The notes beneath the pieces are model-generated. The model ran no database searches. It worked only from the letters and a program-made list of their open reading frames with translations, and was not told where the DNA came from. This document shows positions 1-8,980 of a stretch of 33,797 nucleotides of DNA, piece by piece. Location of the stretch: assembly GCA_937976375.1 (NCBI GenBank), contig CALJRU010000056.1:1-33797 (forward strand), given 5' to 3'. The position numbers and the translations under genes were made by a program. The first letter of the stretch is position 1. Each line of letters opens with the position of its first letter. This DNA comes from an uncultured Peptococcaceae bacterium (GTDB lineage: Bacteria > Bacillota > Peptococcia > Peptococcales > Peptococcaceae).

Positions 1-1
1 C

Positions 2-532
2 CTCATCGGCTCCCTCCGGCATTTGGAGTATATGGGCGTGGCCTCTTTGAAGATTGAAGGGCGCATGAAGAGTCTATATTATGTTTCAACAATTATTCGA
101 TGCTACAGACATGTCATTGATTGCTATAAAGAAAATGGTGTAATAGAACAGGAAGAAATGAAATACTGGTTGAATGAGTTGGAAAAAGTGAGTCATCGCC
201 CATACACAACAGGTTTTTTATTTGGACGTCCAGAAGATAATGCAGTTAATAATTCTTCAACAGGTTATATTAAGCCATATGATTTTGTTGGTGTTGTGTT
301 AGCTTTTGATGAAGCAACAGGAATTGCAACAATCGAGCAACGCAATAAAGTAAGTGTTGGTGATACAATTCAATTCTTTGGAACAACATATAAGGAATTT
401 GATTATTTCGTTGAAAGTATATATGATGAAAATGGGCTGGAGATTGATAGTGTACCGCATGCTCAACAAATCTTTAAGCTGGTATTGCCATTTGCTGTTG
501 AACCAATGGACTTGATTCGAAGAAAGATTTGA
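2..532 (+). CDS. U32 family peptidase / tRNA 5-hydroxyuridine synthesis protein, C-terminal part (5' truncated)
   Basis: The reading frame is open from base 2, so this is the 3' end of a gene that begins outside the window. The segment SLKIEGRMKS followed by a YR-x-x-ID helix matches the end of the U32 catalytic domain, and the C-terminal ~90 residues fit the small beta domain of longer U32 proteins. In bacteria such proteins (YegQ/TrhP, YrrN/YrrO) take part in prephenate-dependent 5-hydroxyuridine formation in tRNA; others are annotated as collagenase-like proteases. The tRNA role is inferred from family membership. The stop TGA lies just before the ribosome binding site of the next gene, so the two are probably co-transcribed. 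The first ~70 bases are clearly more GC-rich than the rest of the gene (see findings). Confidence 0.8.
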   Translation, partial: LIGSLRHLEYMGVASLKIEGRMKSLYYVSTIIRCYRHVIDCYKENGVIEQEEMKYWLNELEKVSHRPYTTGFLFGRPEDNAVNNSSTGYIKPYDFVGVVLAFDEATGIATIEQRNKVSVGDTIQFFGTTYKEFDYFVESIYDENGLEIDSVPHAQQIFKLVLPFAVEPMDLIRRKI

Positions 533-542
533 GGTGAAAATA

Positions 543-761
543 ATGAACGGCACAGACATTGGAAAGCTGCTCATTATTGTAGGAATTGGTTTAATCTGTT
601 TCGGTAGTATTATCATTTTTTTAAGTAAGTTTACAAGCTTTGGTCATCTTCCAGGTGATATTTTTATTAAAGGCGAACATGGTAGTTTTTATTTTCCGGT
701 AATTAGTTGTATTGTGATTAGTTTGATCCTGAGTGTGCTTATGAACTTGTTTCATCATTGA
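543..761 (+). CDS. DUF2905 family small membrane protein
   Basis: This encodes a 72-aa protein with two hydrophobic segments (about residues 7-25 and 47-66) joined by a short loop containing GHLPGDIFIKGEHGSFYFP. That LPGD-x-x-I...F-x-F-P pattern is the hallmark of DUF2905. Function is unknown; it is an integral inner-membrane protein. I place the start at ATG 543 because GAGGTG (531-536) lies 6 bases upstream; a GTG at 534 would lie inside that ribosome binding site. It follows the U32 gene by about 10 bases, so co-transcription is likely. Confidence 0.85.
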   Translation: MNGTDIGKLLIIVGIGLICFGSIIIFLSKFTSFGHLPGDIFIKGEHGSFYFPVISCIVISLILSVLMNLFHH

Positions 762-806
762 AGCAGTTTGTATAAATTGTCATTTTGACGTTAAAAGGAG
801 GATATG

Positions 807-2282
807 ATGTCAGAAAAAAAGAGAGAAAGATTTAGTTCAAGGTTGGGCTTCATCCTTGTCTCCGCAGGATGTGCAATTGGTATTGGGAATGTTTGGAAGT
901 TTCCATATCTTTGCGGGCAATTTGGCGGCGCAACTTTCATGTTGATTTATTTGTGTTTCCTTATTATTTTAGGAATTCCAGTACTAACCTGCGAGCTTGC
1001 AATGGGGCGTGCCGCTCAAAAAAGTGCAGCCAAAGCATTCAATGTACTTGAAAAGCCAGAAACGTCATGGCACCATTTAAAATGGATTACATTGATTGGT
1101 TGCTATTTGCTGATGATGTATTATACAACAGTAGCTGGTTGGATTCTTGCTTATTGTTTTCAGCATATCAAAGGCGACTTTGTTGGAGCCACCACGGAAC
1201 AAGTAAGTGCTGCTTTTGGTAATTTGTTGGGTAATACAGGATATATGACCTTTTGGACACTTTTTGTTTGTGTTATTGGGGTTATCGTTGTTAGTATTGG
1301 CATGGAAAAAGGTGTTGAAAAGGTAAATAAATTCATGATGGTTTGCCTTTTGCTCCTTATTGTTATCCTGGCTATCCGTTCGGTTACTCTAGATGGCGCT
1401 GAAGCTGGATTGCGTTTTTACTTGATTCCGAATATGGAGCAGTTAAAAACTATAGGGATAGGTAATATCCTTTTTGCCGCGATGAGCCAATCATTTTTTA
1501 CATTGTCTCTTGGTATTGGTGCAATGCTTATTTTTGGTAGTTATATTGAAAAGGATCGCAGCCTTGCTGGCGAAGCGGTGACCATTACCGCTTTAGACAC
1601 TTTTGTAGCAGTAATGAGTGGATTTATTATTATTCCTGCTTGTTTTGCCTTTGGGCTTCAGCCAGATTCAGGTCCGAACTTAATTTTTGTCACAATTCCA
1701 AATCTATTTACGCAGATGCCTGGCGGACAACTTTGGGGTGCATTGTTCTTCTTATTTTTAAGTTTCGCTTCAATGACAACAATTACTGCTGTAATGGAAA
1801 ATATCGCTGCCTTTACAAGTGAACAATTTGGTTGGACCCGTAAAAAAAGTATTAGTATCAATGGTATTTTAATTGCCATTTTAAGTTTGCCTTGTGTGTT
1901 TGGCTATAATATCTGGTCAAGTTTTCAGCCAATTGGCGAAGGATCAGCTATTCTTGATTTGGAAGATTTTATTGTTTCCAATAACCTTCTGCCACTTGGA
2001 AGTTTGGCTTTTGTTTTGTTTTGTACGCGTCGTTATGGTTGGGGATGGGCAAATTTTATCAACGAAGTAAATAGTGGGAAAGGGCTAAAATTCCCATATA
2101 GAATTGGTGGCTATATGTCTTATGGATTGCCTATTGTTATCATCATTCTCTATCTTAAAGGATATTATGATAAATTCGCACCAATGGGAACGGCCCCACT
2201 TATCGGTTGGATGATTTTTGCTCTCATCTTAATTGGATTTATCTTATTCTGTGCAACCTACAAAAAGAAACCAAATAATTAA
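807..2282 (+). CDS. Sodium-dependent transporter, neurotransmitter:sodium symporter (NSS/SNF) family
   Basis: This ~491-aa multi-pass membrane protein starts with RLGFILVSAGCAIGIGNVWKFP, spanning the unwound TM1 region with the GNVWKFPY signature that binds Na+ and substrate in LeuT-fold transporters. About 11-12 hydrophobic helices can be counted, as in bacterial NSS proteins such as LeuT, MhsT and TnaT. It probably imports an amino acid with Na+, but the substrate cannot be read from sequence. AAAGGAGG at 794-801 favours ATG 807 (spacing 5) over ATG 804 (spacing 2). A strong hairpin terminator follows immediately. Confidence 0.9.
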   Translation: MSEKKRERFSSRLGFILVSAGCAIGIGNVWKFPYLCGQFGGATFMLIYLCFLIILGIPVLTCELAMGRAAQKSAAKAFNVLEKPETSWHHLKWITLIGCYLLMMYYTTVAGWILAYCFQHIKGDFVGATTEQVSAAFGNLLGNTGYMTFWTLFVCVIGVIVVSIGMEKGVEKVNKFMMVCLLLLIVILAIRSVTLDGAEAGLRFYLIPNMEQLKTIGIGNILFAAMSQSFFTLSLGIGAMLIFGSYIEKDRSLAGEAVTITALDTFVAVMSGFIIIPACFAFGLQPDSGPNLIFVTIPNLFTQMPGGQLWGALFFLFLSFASMTTITAVMENIAAFTSEQFGWTRKKSISINGILIAILSLPCVFGYNIWSSFQPIGEGSAILDLEDFIVSNNLLPLGSLAFVLFCTRRYGWGWANFINEVNSGKGLKFPYRIGGYMSYGLPIVIIILYLKGYYDKFAPMGTAPLIGWMIFALILIGFILFCATYKKKPNN

Positions 2283-2290
2283 AAGTTCAA

Positions 2291-2335
2291 AAAAATGCCT
2301 TCAACAATCCTTGGATTGTTGAAGGCATTTTTATT
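2291..2335 (+). terminator. Rho-independent terminator after the NSS transporter
   Basis: A perfect 20-bp inverted repeat (2291-2310 pairing with 2313-2332, TT between the arms) is followed by TTATT. It sits 8 bases after the transporter stop codon. Confidence 0.9.
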
Positions 2336-2440
2336 AGTAGATAAAATGAAAGAAATAAGAGTGTACTAATTGATCATTTATTAGAATAGCTACTGACTAA
2401 ACGGTAAAAAGTAGAAAACTAACTTGATAAAATTAGAAAT

Positions 2441-2493
2441 TGATAATAAAAAAGGATTGGAACCTTTTATGTAGTATTGGTACCAATCCTTTT
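2441..2493 (-). terminator. Rho-independent terminator of carB (minus strand)
   Basis: The arms AAAAGGATTGG (2450-2460) and CCAATCCTTTT (2483-2493) pair, extended inward by ACC/GGT around an A:A mismatch. Read on the minus strand, the hairpin is followed by a T-rich run (TTTTTTATTAT). It lies about 40 bases past the carB stop. Apart from this hairpin and the terminator before it, I see nothing in the 250-bp gap. Confidence 0.75.
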
Positions 2494-2533
2494 AATTTCA
2501 AAGTATTTAAGAGTCGTCTTTACTCTACTATGA

Positions 2534-5500
2534 TTACTGAATATCTTTATGATAATCCTGCAATGATTTTACACCCGTATGAATACCGCTTTTATAAGCT
2601 CTAATACCTTCAGCACTTGCTTTTGCTGCAGCCATAGTCGTAATATATGGTATACGATGTTTAATGGCTGATTTGCGAATGTAGCTATCATCATGTGCAC
2701 TTTCTTTTCCAGAAGGTGTATTGATGATAAGTTGGATGTGATTGTTCGCAATTTGATCGGCGATATTTGGGCGTCCTTCATAAATTTTGTAAATGAATTC
2801 AGCCGGGATGCCAGCTTCCGTAATCATCTTATGGCAGCCTCCGGTGGCTAGAATTTTGAAGCCAAGCTCATGGAATGATTTTGCGACATCAACCAGTTCA
2901 GCCTTATCGCGATCACAAACACTAAGGAGAACTGTGCCTTCAAGAGGTAACTTAGTTTGGGTTGCTTCTTGCGCCTTATAGTATGCTTCTCCAAAACTGG
3001 TGGATAAACCAAGAACTTCACCGGTTGAACGCATTTCTGGCCCAAGGACAGGATCAATCTCTTGGAAGTTGCTAAATGGAAAGACAGCTTCTTTAACACC
3101 GTAATGCGGGATGTTATGATCGCGCAAAGATGGGACCGGTGACTCTTTACCAGTAAGTGGCGCTGTCATAATTTCAGTAGCTAACTTGACCATATTGATG
3201 TTGCAAACTTTTGACACCAATGGAACGGTACGAGAGGCACGAGGGTTGGCTTCTAAAACATAAACTGTTCCATTTTCAATGGCATATTGCATGTTCATCA
3301 GCCCCGAAACATGCATTTCAACAGCTATTTTTTTTGTATAATCTTTAATTGTATTGATTTGATCATCCGTAAGATTCATGGAAGGGAGGATGCATGCTGA
3401 GTCGCCTGAATGAACGCCAGCCAATTCGATATGCTCCATAACTGCAGGAACAAAACAATGGGTTCCATCGCTGATGGCATCAGCTTCACATTCTAATGCA
3501 TGATTCAAGAAACGGTCAATCAAGATTGGACGATCTGGTGTCACGCCGACGGCAGCTGCCATATAAATACGCATTTGTTCATCATCATGCACAACTTCCA
3601 TGCCACGTCCACCAAGTACATAACTTGGACGAACCATGACAGGATAGCCGATGCGGTTTGCAATTTCAAGTGCTTCATCAACGTCAACTGCCATACCGCT
3701 TTCAGGCATCGGAATACCAAGACGATCCATCATTGCTCGGAAATGATCACGATCTTCTGCAAGATCAATGGTTTCTGGCGTCGTTCCAAGAATATTGACC
3801 CCGTTCTTTTTGAGATCTGCCGCCAAATTAAGTGGTGTTTGTCCACCAAATTGAGCAATAACACCGACTGGCTGTTCCTTTTCATATATTGCAAGTACAT
3901 CTTCAAGAGTTAGTGGTTCGAAATAGAGCTTATCGGATGTATCATAGTCGGTAGAAACAGTTTCTGGATTGCAGTTAACGATAATGGATTCAAACCCAAG
4001 TTTTTTAAGTGCTAATGCCGCATGTACGCAACAATAGTCAAATTCGATCCCTTGTCCAATGCGGTTAGGGCCGCCGCCTAAGATCATGATTTTAGGCTTG
4101 TCATTGGAAACAGGGCTGTTATCTTCATCAAGATGATAAGTAGAGTAATAATAGGCAGCATCTTTCGTACCGCTGACATGGACACCTTCCCATGCTTCTC
4201 GAATGCCATAATCATAACGTGCGTTACGAATATCTGCTTCAGGAACATCTAAAAGCTGACTTAAATAACGATCACTAAAGCCATCAAGCTTTGCTTGTTT
4301 CAGGACATTTTCTGAAGGAACGTGCCCTTTAAGTGCCAAAAGCTGTTCTTCTTCTTGTACAAGTTCAAGCATTTGTTCCAAGAACCAGCGCTTGATTTTG
4401 GTAAGCTGATAGATTTCTTCTATGCTTGCACCTTTGCGTAAAGCTTCATAAATGATAAATTGTCTTTCGCTTGAAGGGAAACGAAGCTTGGCCAGCAATT
4501 CATCTTTAGATAATTCATGGAAATTTTTTGCATAGCCGAGACCATATCTGCCTGTTTCAAGACTGCGAATTGCTTTTTGGAAGGCTTCTTTGTATGTCTT
4601 GCCAATAGACATGACTTCACCAACTGCCTTCATTTGGGTCCCAAGTTTATCTTCAGCACCTTTAAACTTTTCAAAAGCCCAGCGTGCAAATTTGATGACA
4701 ACATAATCGCCACCAGGAACATATTTGTCAAGAGTTCCATATTTGCCGCAAGGAATCTCTTTGAGCGTTAAACCACATGCGAGCATTGCAGAAACCAAAG
4801 CAATTGGGAAGCCTGTTGCCTTGGAGGCAAGTGCAGAAGAACGGGATGTGCGAGGATTGATTTCAATAACAACAATGCGATCAGTCTTTGGGTCATGAGC
4901 AAATTGACAGTTGCATCCACCAATAACTTGGATGTCCTCAACAATCTTGTAAGAATATTCCTGGAGCTTCTTTTGGACATCTTCACTAATGGTAAGCATT
5001 GGGGCAGAACAGAAGGAATCCCCAGTATGCACGCCCATTGGATCAATGTTTTCGATAAAGCAAACAGTGATGATATTATTTTCAGCATCACGTACAACTT
5101 CAAGTTCAAGTTCTTCCCAGCCAGTAATGCATTCTTCTACAAGCACTTGACCCACCAAGCTTGCTTGCAGTCCTCGTTCACAGACAGTTTTCAATTCATC
5201 TACATTGTAAACGATTCCACCACCAGCACCGCCCATTGTATATGCAGGGCGCAGAACGACAGGATAATTTAATTCATCAGCAATTTTTACTGCTTCGTCG
5301 ACGCTATATGCAACTTCACTGCGTGCCATTTCAATGCCGAGCTTTTGCATTTCATGTTTAAATTCAATGCGGTCTTCGCCGCGTTCAATAGCATCAACTT
5401 GTACGCCGATTACTTTTACATTGTATTTTTCCAATACTCCTGCTTCGGAAAGTTCAGAGCATAGGTTCAAGCCGCTTTGACCACCAAGATTTGGCAATAA

Positions 5501-5755
5501 CGCATCTGGACGTTCTTTGTCAATAATTTGAGTGAGACGCTCAACATTTAATGGTTCAATGTAGGTAATGTCTGCTACATCTGGGTCTGTCATAATTGTT
5601 GCAGGGTTAGAGTTAACCAGTATGATTTCGTAGCCAAGTTGGCGCAACGCTTTGCAGGCCTGCGTACCAGAATAGTCGAATTCACATGCTTGGCCGATGA
5701 TGATTGGACCGGAACCAATGATCATAATTTTGTGGATATTATCTAGTTTTGGCAT
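2534..5755 (-). CDS. carB: Carbamoyl-phosphate synthase large subunit
   Basis: CarB makes carbamoyl phosphate from bicarbonate, ammonia (from glutamine via CarA) and two ATP, feeding pyrimidine and arginine synthesis. The 1073-aa product has the full layout: a first carboxy-phosphate ATP-grasp half beginning KIMIIGSGPIIIGQACEFDYSG, a central oligomerisation domain, a second ATP-grasp half beginning KIMILGGGPNRIGQGIEFDY, and a C-terminal MGS-like allosteric domain (about residues 935-1073). Both halves keep the NPRxSR motif (NPRTSRSSAL, NPRASRTVPL). I chose ATG 5755 rather than the upstream extension because GGGAG (about 5763-5767) precedes it on the minus strand and the length then equals the usual 1073 aa. 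No carA is in the window, so the small subunit is encoded elsewhere. It has its own promoter and terminator. Confidence 0.97.
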   Translation of the reverse strand: MPKLDNIHKIMIIGSGPIIIGQACEFDYSGTQACKALRQLGYEIILVNSNPATIMTDPDVADITYIEPLNVERLTQIIDKERPDALLPNLGGQSGLNLCSELSEAGVLEKYNVKVIGVQVDAIERGEDRIEFKHEMQKLGIEMARSEVAYSVDEAVKIADELNYPVVLRPAYTMGGAGGGIVYNVDELKTVCERGLQASLVGQVLVEECITGWEELELEVVRDAENNIITVCFIENIDPMGVHTGDSFCSAPMLTISEDVQKKLQEYSYKIVEDIQVIGGCNCQFAHDPKTDRIVVIEINPRTSRSSALASKATGFPIALVSAMLACGLTLKEIPCGKYGTLDKYVPGGDYVVIKFARWAFEKFKGAEDKLGTQMKAVGEVMSIGKTYKEAFQKAIRSLETGRYGLGYAKNFHELSKDELLAKLRFPSSERQFIIYEALRKGASIEEIYQLTKIKRWFLEQMLELVQEEEQLLALKGHVPSENVLKQAKLDGFSDRYLSQLLDVPEADIRNARYDYGIREAWEGVHVSGTKDAAYYYSTYHLDEDNSPVSNDKPKIMILGGGPNRIGQGIEFDYCCVHAALALKKLGFESIIVNCNPETVSTDYDTSDKLYFEPLTLEDVLAIYEKEQPVGVIAQFGGQTPLNLAADLKKNGVNILGTTPETIDLAEDRDHFRAMMDRLGIPMPESGMAVDVDEALEIANRIGYPVMVRPSYVLGGRGMEVVHDDEQMRIYMAAAVGVTPDRPILIDRFLNHALECEADAISDGTHCFVPAVMEHIELAGVHSGDSACILPSMNLTDDQINTIKDYTKKIAVEMHVSGLMNMQYAIENGTVYVLEANPRASRTVPLVSKVCNINMVKLATEIMTAPLTGKESPVPSLRDHNIPHYGVKEAVFPFSNFQEIDPVLGPEMRSTGEVLGLSTSFGEAYYKAQEATQTKLPLEGTVLLSVCDRDKAELVDVAKSFHELGFKILATGGCHKMITEAGIPAEFIYKIYEGRPNIADQIANNHIQLIINTPSGKESAHDDSYIRKSAIKHRIPYITTMAAAKASAEGIRAYKSGIHTGVKSLQDYHKDIQ

Positions 5756-5804
5756 AAAAAAACTCCCTTGTGTTGAACTTAACATCATATAACCTCGTTC
5801 ATAT

Positions 5805-5832
5805 TTTATATCATTATAGAAGGGCGATTCAA
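5805..5832 (-). promoter_or_regulatory. Putative sigma-A promoter of carB
   Basis: On the minus strand TTGAAT (5827-5832) and TATAAA (5805-5810) are 16 bases apart. They lie about 50 bases upstream of the CarB start. I see no clear attenuator hairpin in the short leader. Confidence 0.5.
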
Positions 5833-5953
5833 GGGATATCAGAAAGAAAATATGTGATATTTTCATATCTATAAGTTTTATCATGAAAGCATTTATTTTG
5901 GATTTTTTCATCAATAGTATGAATATCCTATCACTGAATTGTTTGTGTGGGCT

Positions 5954-5983
5954 TTGACGAGGCTCCCTCTCACGTGATATACT
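5954..5983 (+). promoter_or_regulatory. Sigma-A promoter of the CBS/ThrE/ferredoxin operon
   Basis: TTGACG (5954-5959) and TATACT (5978-5983) are separated by 18 bases, about 60 bases upstream of ATG 6045. The 289-bp carB/CBS intergenic region otherwise holds only the divergent carB promoter. Confidence 0.65.
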
Positions 5984-6044
5984 GAATAAAACGATTTGAA
6001 TATTTAATGTGGATGTAAAGTCATTTTTTGAAGGAGGTTTTTTT

Positions 6045-6518
6045 ATGTTATTAAAGGATATTATGACAAAAGATGTCTTAACATTGTCTCCTAATGATTC
6101 GTTGGAAAAAGCAGCAGAATTATTTGTTGATCATGGAATCAGTGGGGCACCAGTAATTGATGCTTTTAATAATGTTATCGGCATGTTAACCGAAGGGGAC
6201 TTGGTACGCCAGCAAAAACCGTTAACAAAACCACTTTTTCTGATGCTTTTTGACGGAGCAATTCCGGTTAATTTAAAAACAATTAAAAATGAAGTTGAAG
6301 AAATGGGCGCAACAACAGTTGCCCAATTGATGACACAAGATGTTGTTTCTTTACATGAATATGATCCGGTAAGTGAAGCTGCAGATTACATGATTGAAAA
6401 AAACATTAATCGAGTACCAATCATAAATGATGAAGGTCAATTGCTTGGGATTGTTACTCGTCATGATATTGTTCGAGCAACCTATTTGGAACATCAAGAA
6501 GAAAAAAATGACGACTGA
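6045..6518 (+). CDS. Tandem CBS-domain protein
   Basis: This 157-aa soluble protein consists of two CBS motifs (about residues 1-57 and 92-150). Each has the typical IMTKDVLTLSPNDSL / LMTQDVVSLHEYDPV entry and the GAPVID / RVPIIND strand. Paired CBS domains form a Bateman module that binds adenine nucleotides or related ligands and regulates a partner; which ligand cannot be said. AAGGAGG 8-9 bases upstream fixes ATG 6045. Its end overlaps the next gene by 11 bases (ATGACGACTGA), so it is translationally coupled to the ThrE-type exporter and may regulate it. Confidence 0.9.
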   Translation: MLLKDIMTKDVLTLSPNDSLEKAAELFVDHGISGAPVIDAFNNVIGMLTEGDLVRQQKPLTKPLFLMLFDGAIPVNLKTIKNEVEEMGATTVAQLMTQDVVSLHEYDPVSEAADYMIEKNINRVPIINDEGQLLGIVTRHDIVRATYLEHQEEKNDD

Positions 6519-7296
6519 AACATATGATTTACAAAAAGCGTTAAAGCTCTCTGTTATGCTCGGTGCTGCTCTCATGGAGAACGGCGCCGAGATTTATCGT
6601 GTAGAGGAATCGATACTTTTTTTATTGAGAGCATATGGTGCAAAACGAATAGATGTGTATGCATTGCCAAACATCATAATAGTGACGATTGAAACCAGTG
6701 ATGAGATTTCCTATACAAAAACTCGGCGCATTCATCATCGCTCTGTTGATTTTGAAAGATTAATTCGTCTTAATGATTTTTCAAGGAAACTGAGCAGTAA
6801 TCCAATCCCTCCACAAGAAGGAATTGATGCTTTGACAACTTATTGTAAGGGCTGTGGATATTCTCCTCCTGTCATCTGGTTGAGTTACGGTTTGGCAGCA
6901 GCTTCGTTTTCAATGATGAGTGGAGGTACTTTTGCGGATGCTGCGGTTGCCATATTATGTGTGTTCATGGCCCGAGTGGTCAGTGTTCCACTTGAGCTAC
7001 GACATGCGAACGACTTCTTTACGACGATGATTGCAACGTACATTCAGCTTGTTGTTGCTTTTGTTTTCTCAACGTATTTTAGTGAACTGCATATGAATAA
7101 TATCATTGTTGGTACTTTGATGATGTTATTCCCTGGACGTGGTTTTATGACAGCAGTCCGTGATGTCATTGCAAAAGATTTGAGTGCAGGGCTAATCGAG
7201 GCAATAGAGGCAATTGTGATTGCTGTTGCCATTGCAATTGGTTCAGCACTTGCTTATTCAACATTTCCGATCTTGGTAGGGGTGATGCCGTTATGA
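6508..7296 (+). CDS. Threonine/serine exporter family protein, N-terminal-domain subunit (ThrE_1, DUF1212)
   Basis: This 262-aa protein matches the N-terminal half of ThrE. It has a soluble start with LMENGAEIYRVEESI, a region TSDEISYTKTRRIHHRSVDFERL, and then about five membrane segments. ThrE of Corynebacterium exports threonine and serine; in many Bacillota the protein is split into two genes, as here. I chose ATG 6508, inside the end of the CBS gene, since the family motif starts about 18 residues later. The upstream ribosome binding site is weak, consistent with coupled translation. The stop overlaps the next start (ATGATGA). The substrate is inferred from the family only. Confidence 0.85.
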   Translation: MTTETYDLQKALKLSVMLGAALMENGAEIYRVEESILFLLRAYGAKRIDVYALPNIIIVTIETSDEISYTKTRRIHHRSVDFERLIRLNDFSRKLSSNPIPPQEGIDALTTYCKGCGYSPPVIWLSYGLAAASFSMMSGGTFADAAVAILCVFMARVVSVPLELRHANDFFTTMIATYIQLVVAFVFSTYFSELHMNNIIVGTLMMLFPGRGFMTAVRDVIAKDLSAGLIEAIEAIVIAVAIAIGSALAYSTFPILVGVMPL

Positions 7297-7748
7297 TGAT
7301 TTATGTTGCAGCATTTACTTCATCATTCTTTTTTGCAATACTTTATGAAACTAAAGGACCTTTGGCTATCTGTTCAGCATTTTGTGGATTGTTGGGGAAG
7401 ATTGTGTTTGATATGTTGGATGGCTCCAATATTGTTTTCCAATTTTTTGTTCCGACAATTGTTATGTGTGTTTATGCTGAAATTTTTGCACGGATATGCA
7501 AGGTTCCTGTAATGGTTATAACAACAATTGGTATTTTGCCAATTGTTCCTGGGATAAAGTTTTACAACACGATTGATAGTTTATTAAATAGTCATGTGGC
7601 TGATTTCTATTCTTATGGCGTAGATACCTTACTGTCTATGGGGGCAATGGCCATTGGCCTTGTTTTGGTGTCCTCAATGGCACGAATGATTAAAATGATA
7701 AAAAGAAAAGCCCCAAAATATCGTCGTTTTATGCCAAGAATGCGGTAG
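7293..7748 (+). CDS. Threonine/serine exporter family protein, C-terminal-domain subunit (ThrE_2, DUF3815)
   Basis: This 151-aa hydrophobic protein has about four to five membrane helices and the segment GILPIVPGIKFYNTIDSLL, which is typical of the second half of ThrE. It overlaps the preceding subunit by four bases, so the pair is presumably made in equal amounts and forms one transporter. The C-terminus ends in a basic stretch (KMIKRKAPKYRRFMPRMR). Confidence 0.85.
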   Translation: MMIYVAAFTSSFFFAILYETKGPLAICSAFCGLLGKIVFDMLDGSNIVFQFFVPTIVMCVYAEIFARICKVPVMVITTIGILPIVPGIKFYNTIDSLLNSHVADFYSYGVDTLLSMGAMAIGLVLVSSMARMIKMIKRKAPKYRRFMPRMR

Positions 7749-7781
7749 TTTATATTCAATGATCGGGAAAGGATTAAATAG

Positions 7782-8864
7782 ATGGACCTATCAAATTTAA
7801 TTGCCATGGCAGTACCAGTAGAGGTCCATGCAGAGCGTTGTATCCACCATTTTTCACCATGCGCTACTTGTCAAAAATGCGTGCAGTTGTGTCCTACACA
7901 TAGTATTCATCTTCAAAATAACACTATTACAGTAGATGATTGTGAAGGATGTGGTCGATGTATTCATGCATGTCCTCATGATGTATTTGAAATGGATTTT
8001 CCGACAGCGCTTGCAATGCCTGTAGAAACCCCGCTTGTTATAGTGTGTAAAAAAATGTCTCTGTCTGATCTTCCGACCTTATTTTCTGGATGCTTACAAC
8101 AATTCACTTGGTTGCAATTAGCACTATTGGTGCAACGTTTTGGAAAAATTGTAATATATGCAGATCATTCTCGCTGCGAAACATGTGATATAGATTGGTT
8201 TCCCGAAGGTCAAATTATGTTAATGAAACGATATGGTCTGAATGAGTATGCGGAAAAAATTCATGTTATTCAAGAAAAAGAAAAATTCCAAGAATATATT
8301 GAGACATATTTTGGAGCATTTAATTCAAGACGAGAATATATAAAGAATCAGTTTGAGAACGTTAAACATGTTACCGAGAAATATGCCAAACAAACTCTAT
8401 CAGAATATTTGGGAGCGTTTCGTGAAACTGTTACACCAGCTCATGCTTTATCGTTTGAAAAAGTGCAAACACAAGCATTAGCTCTTCATGAGCTATATGA
8501 TCAAATGCAGGATCCGCCGCTGACTGCATCGATTCCATTGCAAACATTGTCAAGTACACAATGCCGCTTTTGTCGAATATGTGAAAATCTTTGTGCCTGG
8601 CAAGCTATTACAATCATTGAAGAAAATGAAAAAGCAGTGCTCGCCTATCACAATGTTTTATGTTCTCGATGCGGTGTATGTGTTGATACTTGTCCGGAAA
8701 ATGGGTTGCATTGGGATTTTGGATTGACTGTGAATGATATTGCTCATCCTACATGGCAAGTGCTTTCAGATGGTGAAGCAAAGCGTTGTAAACGGTGCGA
8801 TGAAATGTTTTATCCAACCACGGAAGATCAAATGTATTGTGCAATTTGCAAAAATAAAAATTAA
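7782..8864 (+). CDS. Multi-cluster 4Fe-4S ferredoxin-like protein
   Basis: This 360-aa soluble iron-sulfur protein carries an N-terminal dicluster ferredoxin domain (CATCQKCVQLCP, then CEGCGRCIHACP). A middle domain has isolated cysteines (CKK, SGC, and CETC after a YADHSRCETCD strand). A second dicluster domain (CRFCRICENLC, then CSRCGVCVDTCP) is followed by a C-terminal CxxC-x13-CxxC knuckle (CKRC...CAIC) resembling a zinc ribbon or rubredoxin site. It probably shuttles electrons; no partner oxidoreductase is in the window. AAAGGA is 9 bases before ATG 7782. It is the last gene of the CBS/ThrE unit, 33 bases after the exporter. A functional link with the exporter is not evident and may be fortuitous. 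Confidence 0.8.
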   Translation: MDLSNLIAMAVPVEVHAERCIHHFSPCATCQKCVQLCPTHSIHLQNNTITVDDCEGCGRCIHACPHDVFEMDFPTALAMPVETPLVIVCKKMSLSDLPTLFSGCLQQFTWLQLALLVQRFGKIVIYADHSRCETCDIDWFPEGQIMLMKRYGLNEYAEKIHVIQEKEKFQEYIETYFGAFNSRREYIKNQFENVKHVTEKYAKQTLSEYLGAFRETVTPAHALSFEKVQTQALALHELYDQMQDPPLTASIPLQTLSSTQCRFCRICENLCAWQAITIIEENEKAVLAYHNVLCSRCGVCVDTCPENGLHWDFGLTVNDIAHPTWQVLSDGEAKRCKRCDEMFYPTTEDQMYCAICKNKN

Positions 8865-8881
8865 TATTTTTAAAAGATAAT

Positions 8882-8917
8882 AATGACATCGTATTTTATA
8901 TGCGGTGTCATTTTCTT
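8882..8917 (+). terminator. Terminator after the ferredoxin gene
   Basis: AATGACATCG (8882-8891) pairs with CGGTGTCATT (8903-8912) with one G:T pair, and TTCTTTG follows. This is 17 bases after the stop codon. Confidence 0.7.
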
Positions 8918-8980
8918 TGTAAAAAATATCTTTAAAAAGATACAATAAAATCAAAGGAATGTCAGTTTTAGTATTTTTTA

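Noticed and set aside
2793..5361. Plus-strand open frames inside carB
   Set aside because: They lie antisense to a highly conserved gene, lack ribosome binding sites and have no recognisable protein features.
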